Positions 22,790 to 27,496 of a DNA stretch of 27,496 nucleotides are shown here, one piece after another. Source of the stretch: Candidatus Methanomethylophilaceae archaeon (GTDB taxonomy: Archaea > Thermoplasmatota > Thermoplasmata > Methanomassiliicoccales > Methanomethylophilaceae). The stretch lies in NCBI GenBank assembly GCA_023230065.1, contig JALNYB010000012.1:1-27496 (forward strand), written 5' to 3'. Numbering within the stretch: the first letter of the stretch is position 1; each line of letters begins with the position of its first letter. The translations under genes were made by a program, and so were the position numbers. The notes below the pieces were generated by a model. It saw only the letters and a program-made list of their open reading frames with translations, was not told the DNA's origin and searched no databases.

Positions 22790-24845
22790 CGTCATCTCCC
22801 TCCTTTTCGAATTTTAATTCTTCTTCCTCGGCTTCTTCCTCGGCTTTTTCTTCAGGGTCTTCTTCTACAAAATCCTCTTCGTTAGATTCAACGATCTCTA
22901 AGCCTTTTATACCCCAATCTCCGGGAATAGCTTCTGCACCCATGACGGCTACAGGATTGATGCCTGAAATATATATGTCATCGGCATCGAACGTGTCTGC
23001 CAGATCGCCTTTCAATTCAAACGATATTTGAATCATTTTAGACTGAGGGATCGCTTTGATCTCCCAGTTTGCTTTACCTTCATCATTCATGTCTAGGAAG
23101 TATGGATTGGTAAACAATGTCAGGTTGACGCATTCTTTAGGAAGTTGCGCATGCAGTTTGAAAGTGCGCTCAGTGGTAGTGTAATTGTATATTGTGTATG
23201 TGATAGTACGGCTGCCTTTCTTACTTTTGATAACAGCTGGTTCTATCCATACAACGTTCATGATCTTACTGATCGTTCTGCTAAGGTCAGGAACAGGTCT
23301 TTTCAGCATCTCGGCTGCTTTATTGGCCATATCGGGAAGTAAATCTTGAACGATTTCAAATTTGGCATGAGTCTTGGTCTTCCTTTCCATCTTATTAAGA
23401 TGGCTTTTGAGGTTTCTGGCACATAATCTCAATGCGTGCCCTATCTCTGCTTGCAATTCAGGGAAAGCAGCCACTGCTTCTTTTCCTTCCGAGGTGAATG
23501 GTACTTTTGTGGATGCTACATGGACAAGAATGATCGCGGGCCCATATGGTATTCCTTTTCCGCCTCTTTGTTCTAATCCGTATCTTCTCCAATCGATATC
23601 TGCTACAGCTTTTGTTATTGCACAGGCTCCTTGTTGATATAGCAGAGGTACGCGGTTTGCTATTCTGAGGATGGATACGGGGCTATCCGCGGGTATTTCT
23701 CCGCCGTAGACTATACCTGCTTCGACGACAAACGGGTTTCCGTTCACAGCCTTCGGAGAACGTGTTACTGGTGTTGCATAGTAATCGGGACGTAGTCCGT
23801 CTAAGATATGCATTAAACCTTTCTTGATCAGAGTGTCTCCTATAGGCGATAGGCAGTCTGTCGGTGGCGCCATGATCTTTACTTTTTGAATGGCTCCCAA
23901 TATGGCTTTCATATCTTCTCTTGAGAGCTTTCCAGGTTTCATCTCAGGATTAATGACAGCTTTTTCGAGGATATCATCTGCGATCCTGTCCGTGATCCTG
24001 GAGAAATCATTCTTAAGGAATGTTTTCATGGTCTTCTGTTGAGTATTCTGAGAATATTTCATCAGATCACCGATCTCCATCCCTTCAGGGTGAGGTTTGA
24101 TCTCTTTCGATCTCGGTGGCATTTGTTCGGTGGCCCTTTCAAAAAGATATTTCTTTCCGTCAGGGTCGTGGAATTCAATAAGGGCATGCGGATTGACGAT
24201 AGCGGTGTCTCTCAAATATTCGAAGATCGACTGTTTACCAGTGATGTATCTTCCTTTTGTGGTATATTCGATGCTTGTACCGTGCTCTTTTCCTTCCCAA
24301 GTGAATGCTTTATCGTTAGTGACGATGGGACGATTGGTCTTGGTATCTATCATTATGTCCATTTTCCAGGCGACTTCATCTTCTCCTTCTATTTTGGATT
24401 GAATATGGGCTGGTTTTCCTGTTGTGATGTTACCATACATAATGGTAGCAGATATTCCGATACCCTGCTGCCCTCTAGATTGTCTGAGTGCGTGGAATCT
24501 TGAACCATATAGGAGACGTCCGAATACATTAGGAAGCATCTTATGAAGGATACCAGGTCCGTTGTCTTCAATGTAGACGATAAAATCTTCCTCGTCTACA
24601 CGGTTCATTTTGATTATGATTTCCGGAAGAATGTTCGCATCTTCACAAGCATCTAGAGCATTATCCACAGCTTCTTTGATTCCCATCAACAGCGATTTTG
24701 AACGTGAATCGAATCCAAGAATCTGTTTATTTTTCTCAAAGAATTCAGTTACAGAAATTTCCTGCTGTTTAGCGGCCATTTTCTCTGCTATGTTTAGTTT
24801 GTCGCTTTTTTTAGCGGCTTCCTTCACGGGTTCGTCTGATTGCAT
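22782..24845 (-). CDS. top6B: DNA topoisomerase VI subunit B
   Basis: The ATPase subunit of topoisomerase VI. The product is 687 residues, longer than many family members. The GHKL ATPase motifs lie in order: EAVDNALDAC (58-67), EDNGPGI (93-99) and SRGQQGIGISATIMYG (123-138). A helix-two-turn-helix and a transducer domain follow, with QQGACAITKAVADIDWRRYGLEQ in the transducer, and then a beta-rich C-terminal domain. The last 35 or so residues are almost entirely acidic (EEDFVEEDPEEKAEEEAEEE and on to GDDDE). That tail is where the A gene's ribosome site and start are embedded. The ATG at 24845 has a TATA box about 30 bases upstream, giving a leader of only a few bases. It is the first gene of the B-A operon. 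Confidence 0.96.
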   Translation of the reverse strand: MQSDEPVKEAAKKSDKLNIAEKMAAKQQEISVTEFFEKNKQILGFDSRSKSLLMGIKEAVDNALDACEDANILPEIIIKMNRVDEEDFIVYIEDNGPGILHKMLPNVFGRLLYGSRFHALRQSRGQQGIGISATIMYGNITTGKPAHIQSKIEGEDEVAWKMDIMIDTKTNRPIVTNDKAFTWEGKEHGTSIEYTTKGRYITGKQSIFEYLRDTAIVNPHALIEFHDPDGKKYLFERATEQMPPRSKEIKPHPEGMEIGDLMKYSQNTQQKTMKTFLKNDFSRITDRIADDILEKAVINPEMKPGKLSREDMKAILGAIQKVKIMAPPTDCLSPIGDTLIKKGLMHILDGLRPDYYATPVTRSPKAVNGNPFVVEAGIVYGGEIPADSPVSILRIANRVPLLYQQGACAITKAVADIDWRRYGLEQRGGKGIPYGPAIILVHVASTKVPFTSEGKEAVAAFPELQAEIGHALRLCARNLKSHLNKMERKTKTHAKFEIVQDLLPDMANKAAEMLKRPVPDLSRTISKIMNVVWIEPAVIKSKKGSRTITYTIYNYTTTERTFKLHAQLPKECVNLTLFTNPYFLDMNDEGKANWEIKAIPQSKMIQISFELKGDLADTFDADDIYISGINPVAVMGAEAIPGDWGIKGLEIVESNEEDFVEEDPEEKAEEEAEEEELKFEKEGDDDE

Positions 24846-24870
24846 CCGATTTTCTGTAATGTTAAGTCCG

Positions 24871-24880
24871 TATTTTATAC
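24871..24880 (-). promoter_or_regulatory. TATA box of the topoisomerase VI operon
   Basis: GTATAAAATA on the minus strand, centred about 30 bases before the ATG at 24845. It lies just past the stop of the upstream zinc-ribbon gene, so the operon has its own promoter. Confidence 0.6.
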
Positions 24881-24922
24881 TGATTACAGAGAAATGAAAA
24901 GGAAGAGGTTTGATGAAATAGA

Positions 24923-26083
24923 TTATTGCGTCTTTTTAGTGGTATCGGTATCTTCGTCGAATTTTGCACCGCATTTAGGACAGAATGTCGCCGTTACAGG
25001 AACAATAGAACCGCATTCTGAGCATTCAAAGGTGTCTTTGGTCACATCGATCGTTCCATCTGCATGTTCGACAAGAATCTCTTCTTCGTCGAATTTTGCA
25101 CCGCATTTAGGGCATTCTTTTGCGTCTGCAGGTACTTCCGCACCACAATCTGAGCACTCGAAGAAGTCTTTCTTTTTCGGTTTGATCTCTTCAGGACGGT
25201 CAATATATGCACCGCATTTCCTGCAGGTTACTTCACCAGGAAGAACCAAGGCACCACATTTGTCGCATCTTCCGTATCCTTGAGGATACAAGCGGCCTTG
25301 TGCTTCGAGTTTCTCTCTTGTTTTTTCGAATCTGGATCTCATGAATGCCGAGAGATATAAGATCATGAAGAAAATTATCATGATGTATATGGTCTGTATA
25401 ACGCATCCGTAGTAATAGAATCCGGACATGTCTCCTGAATATGCTTCTTTCAATATTGTTGATGAGGTCGCGGATGCGCTCACATATGTTGTTGATCCGT
25501 CAGAGGTTGTACCGAGGATCAATAGGGCATAATACAATTGGTTGGAATCCAATACAACGAAACCTGATGCAGTATTGCCTGTTACTTCAAGTTTTGTTTC
25601 TTTGTAGTTTTTATCAAAATTTATTACTTCAAAGCCTATGTAGTTAATTGTTGTATATTGGAATAAAACATCGTTGCTACCAATGTTACTCACGGTTGCA
25701 GAAATGAGCACACCGCTTTCACCTTCGTCATTTACAGTATATGTGTAATTTATATCTGAGAAGTAATCGTTGTCAGAAGGTTCTGTGCTTTTGTTATCGA
25801 TCATTCCAGGTACGATTGCATTTGCTCCTACAAGAATGACTACGACCATAAATATGATACCAAATACAGTTAGGAGTTTGATATTGTCGACACCTAGTAG
25901 GTGAGGTACCATATAGAGGGCTAAGCCGATAATGAAAAACACAAAGCAATTCGACGACCACCCCATTACAGTCAGGACAAATGCGAATACGAAAGCTAAA
26001 ACCAAACCCAATATCTGTTTTGGCCCCAAGGTTCCGAAGAACTTCTTAAGTTTGCTTTCTGAAGCGTTCGACGTTCCATTCAT
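24923..26083 (-). CDS. Membrane protein with three C-terminal zinc ribbons
   Basis: A 386-residue protein of unknown function. Three hydrophobic helices lie at the N terminus (about 22-40, 44-62 and 68-92), a beta-rich region of about 130 residues that should face outside follows, then a fourth helix (228-247) and a cytoplasmic part. The cytoplasmic part has three CxxC-x10-CxxC zinc ribbons: Cys273/276/287/290, Cys310/313/324/327 and Cys354/357/368/371. The second and third are similar enough (AKFDEEE and AKFDEDT after each) to be a recent duplication. The ribbons may bind protein or nucleic acid; the partner is unknown. The ATG at 26083 has a TATA-like element 25 bases upstream, so the message is probably leaderless. 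It lies 77 bases upstream of the topoisomerase VI operon on the same strand. Confidence 0.82.
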   Translation of the reverse strand: MNGTSNASESKLKKFFGTLGPKQILGLVLAFVFAFVLTVMGWSSNCFVFFIIGLALYMVPHLLGVDNIKLLTVFGIIFMVVVILVGANAIVPGMIDNKSTEPSDNDYFSDINYTYTVNDEGESGVLISATVSNIGSNDVLFQYTTINYIGFEVINFDKNYKETKLEVTGNTASGFVVLDSNQLYYALLILGTTSDGSTTYVSASATSSTILKEAYSGDMSGFYYYGCVIQTIYIMIIFFMILYLSAFMRSRFEKTREKLEAQGRLYPQGYGRCDKCGALVLPGEVTCRKCGAYIDRPEEIKPKKKDFFECSDCGAEVPADAKECPKCGAKFDEEEILVEHADGTIDVTKDTFECSECGSIVPVTATFCPKCGAKFDEDTDTTKKTQ

Positions 26084-26102
26084 AATAACGGCAATCTTTT
26101 CC

Positions 26103-26113
26103 CCAATTAAAAA
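26103..26113 (-). promoter_or_regulatory. TATA-like element of the zinc-ribbon protein gene
   Basis: TTTTTAATTGG on the minus strand, centred about 25 bases before the ATG at 26083. Confidence 0.5.
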
Positions 26114-26200
26114 GTATCGTATATTTTATATTCATCCGTAATTTTGGTTTTTAAATGTATTAAATTGTGCCAGATGTCTAAAATAATACCTATTTGGAAT

Positions 26201-26282
26201 ATTTAATAAATCATCCAGTTATTGGTTGCTCGATAAAGGATAATATACGTGTTGTTCATCATGAAGGGAAAGGAGGGACCTT
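26201..26282 (+). promoter_or_regulatory. Promoter and strong ribosome site of the DRG gene
   Basis: TATA-like ATTTAATAAA (26201-26210) predicts a leader of about 50 bases. The leader ends in AAAGGAGG, six bases before the ATG at 26283, the strongest Shine-Dalgarno in the window, which fits a highly translated housekeeping gene. Confidence 0.6.
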
Positions 26283-27389
26283 ATGGCAACGATCGAAGAG
26301 CAGATTCAAGAATTGGAAGATCAGATTTCCAATACTAAGTACAATAAAGCCACGGAGGCTCATATTGGAAAGCTTAAGGCCAAGATCGCAAAGCTTTCAG
26401 CTGAGGATGAGAAGAGAAAATCCTCTAAAGGGCCCACAAAAGGTTTCTATGTTAAAAAAGCAGGAAATGCAACGGTTGCTCTCGTTGGTTTCCCATCAGT
26501 AGGAAAGTCAACACTTCTTAATCAACTCACCGGAGCAAAATCTGAGGTTGGTGCTTATCATTTCACAACATTGGATGTGGTTCCTGGAGTATTGGAATAC
26601 AACCATGCGAAGATCCAGATCCTAGATATGCCGGGATTGATCAAAGATGCATCCAGAGGAAAAGGAAGAGGAAGAGAAGTTATTGCTGCAGCAAGAGCTG
26701 CGGACATTATTCTTTTGGTCGTAGATATTTTCAATCCAAACCTAAATGTTCTGATGAAGGAATTGTACAACGCAGCAATTCGTCTCGATCAGACAAGACC
26801 AGATGTCAATATTACAACTTCATCACAGGGCGGCATCAATGTTATGCCTACGGTGAGATTGACCAAGATAACAGTTGAAACGATCAAAGATATGGTTGCG
26901 GCATATGGTCACATCAATGCAACAGTGGTTGTAAGGGAGGATATAGATGTCGAACAGATGTTGGATGTTCTTTCTGGGAACCGCGTCTATATCAAAGCTG
27001 TAATGGCCATTAATAAGATCGATCTTGCAAAGCCTGGACAGCTCGAGAATGTATTAGAGATGCATAAGGATTATGTCAAGGTTCCAGTATCTGCGGCTAC
27101 TGGAATTGGAATAGATGATCTCAAACAGACTTTGTACGATGAGATTGAAATGATTCGCATCTATCTGAAACCACAGGGACAGGAAGCAGATATGAAAGAG
27201 CCTCTTATTGTCAAGAGGGGCAACAGTGTCGGTGAGGTCTGCGAGGTCATCCATAGAGATTTCAAGAATAATTTCAGATATGCTATGGTGTGGGGTAAGA
27301 GTGCGAAGTTTCCCGGTCAGACCGTTGGTATAGATCACATCGTAGAAGATGAAGATATTCTTTGCATCATCGTCAAGAGATCGGTCTGA
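26283..27389 (+). CDS. DRG-family (Obg-type) GTPase with TGS domain
   Basis: A 368-residue GTP-binding protein of the DRG family, universal in archaea and eukaryotes and linked to ribosomes and translation. The N terminus (1-50) is a charged helix pair. The G domain shows G1 GFPSVGKST (69-77), G3 DMPGLIKDASRGKGRG (115-130) and G4 NKID (about residue 243), with SAATGIG as G5 after it. Between the G3 and G4 boxes sits the S5D2L-type insertion of the DRG family (residues about 165-235). The C terminus, from about residue 290, is a TGS domain with EPLIVKRGNSVGEVCEVIHRDF. The length is normal for archaeal DRG. The start has a near-perfect ribosome site. It stands alone and converges with the next gene, with two bases between stops. 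Confidence 0.95.
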   Translation: MATIEEQIQELEDQISNTKYNKATEAHIGKLKAKIAKLSAEDEKRKSSKGPTKGFYVKKAGNATVALVGFPSVGKSTLLNQLTGAKSEVGAYHFTTLDVVPGVLEYNHAKIQILDMPGLIKDASRGKGRGREVIAAARAADIILLVVDIFNPNLNVLMKELYNAAIRLDQTRPDVNITTSSQGGINVMPTVRLTKITVETIKDMVAAYGHINATVVVREDIDVEQMLDVLSGNRVYIKAVMAINKIDLAKPGQLENVLEMHKDYVKVPVSAATGIGIDDLKQTLYDEIEMIRIYLKPQGQEADMKEPLIVKRGNSVGEVCEVIHRDFKNNFRYAMVWGKSAKFPGQTVGIDHIVEDEDILCIIVKRSV

Positions 27390-27391
27390 TT

Positions 27392-27496
27392 TCAGATCGT
27401 TGTCTTGCGATAATCATATTTTCCATTGGACAGACGATCCAATACGATCTTTCCGACTTCTTCGAGTTCTTCTGCATAGAAGTATCCGGACGTGAT
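27392..27496 (-). CDS. C-terminal end of an unidentified protein, 5' end outside window
   Basis: The last 34 codons and TGA of a gene on the minus strand, open to the edge of the window. The visible part includes GYFYAEELEEVGKIVLDRLS and ends YDYRKTTI. The helix plus polar end looks like a real protein terminus, codon use matches the neighbours, and its stop lies two bases from the DRG stop. No family can be named from so little. Confidence 0.6.
   Translation of the reverse strand: MTSGYFYAEELEEVGKIVLDRLSNGKYDYRKTTI

Noticed and set aside
26262..26337. Small upstream ORF overlapping the DRG start
   Set aside because: Its ATG lies just before the DRG ribosome site, it has no ribosome site of its own, and its frame reads into the gene without any sign of coding.
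1..27496. CRISPR array, insertion sequence or integrated element
   Set aside because: No regularly spaced direct repeats, transposase, integrase or tRNA-derived attachment repeat was found; both tRNA genes are intact with no partial copy that I could see nearby.

Overview
The window is archaeal. It carries both subunits of DNA topoisomerase VI, a class I lysyl-tRNA synthetase, Sec61-beta, a DRG-type GTPase with a TGS domain, a short ammonia-type NAD synthetase, and archaeal tRNA-Ser(GGA) and tRNA-Glu(CUC). Many genes have a TATA box centred 24-27 bases before the start codon, the layout of leaderless archaeal transcripts. Others use a Shine-Dalgarno of the AGGAGGTGAT type. The DNA is AT-rich. 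Cell-surface InlB-type (Listeria-Bacteroides) repeats, bacterial-type HtpG, NikR/ArsR-type metal regulators and a complete lack of TAG stop codons (14 TAA, 12 TGA in 26 genes) fit a host-associated member of the Methanomassiliicoccales (Thermoplasmatota). No methanogenesis or pyrrolysine gene lies in the window, so that placement is an inference.

Layout. 1-842 is the 3' end of a repeat-rich, membrane-anchored surface protein with a recent exact internal duplication. 843-1430 is mostly non-coding but holds a probable 36-residue leaderless gene. 1431-2648 is an oxalate/formate-family MFS transporter. It is divergent from a two-gene unit at 2894-3694: an ArsR regulator with a cysteine-rich tail and a NifX/NifB-like protein with a His/Cys-rich tail. 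Stress and ion genes follow: a Prx6-type peroxiredoxin, HtpG, and a CLC chloride/proton exchanger. A GNAT protein, tRNA-Ser, and a nitrilase-family amidohydrolase divergent from NadE come next, then tRNA-Glu. 11493-12879 is a coupled pair of unknown membrane proteins. 13009-14939 has an acetate transporter, a ZIP metal transporter and a divergent NikR-like regulator. 15010-17659 has a long acidic protein of unknown function and a CPA2 cation/proton antiporter. 17784-19624 has Sec61-beta divergent from LysRS. 20087-21193 is a COG0523/CobW metallochaperone GTPase between two structured intergenic regions. 21701-26083 is the topoisomerase VI operon (B then A) and a membrane protein with three zinc ribbons. 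26283-27389 is the DRG GTPase, meeting the end of an unidentified gene.

The recurring theme is transition-metal handling: ArsR + NifX-like, NikR-like + ZIP, and COG0523. This would suit an organism that depends on nickel, zinc, cobalt and iron enzymes. I see no CRISPR array, insertion sequence, integrase or prophage. The least explained parts are the Cys/His-tailed metal pair, the NikR-like protein with shifted ligands, the structured intergenic DNA on both sides of the COG0523 gene, the small leaderless ORF, and the acidic protein.
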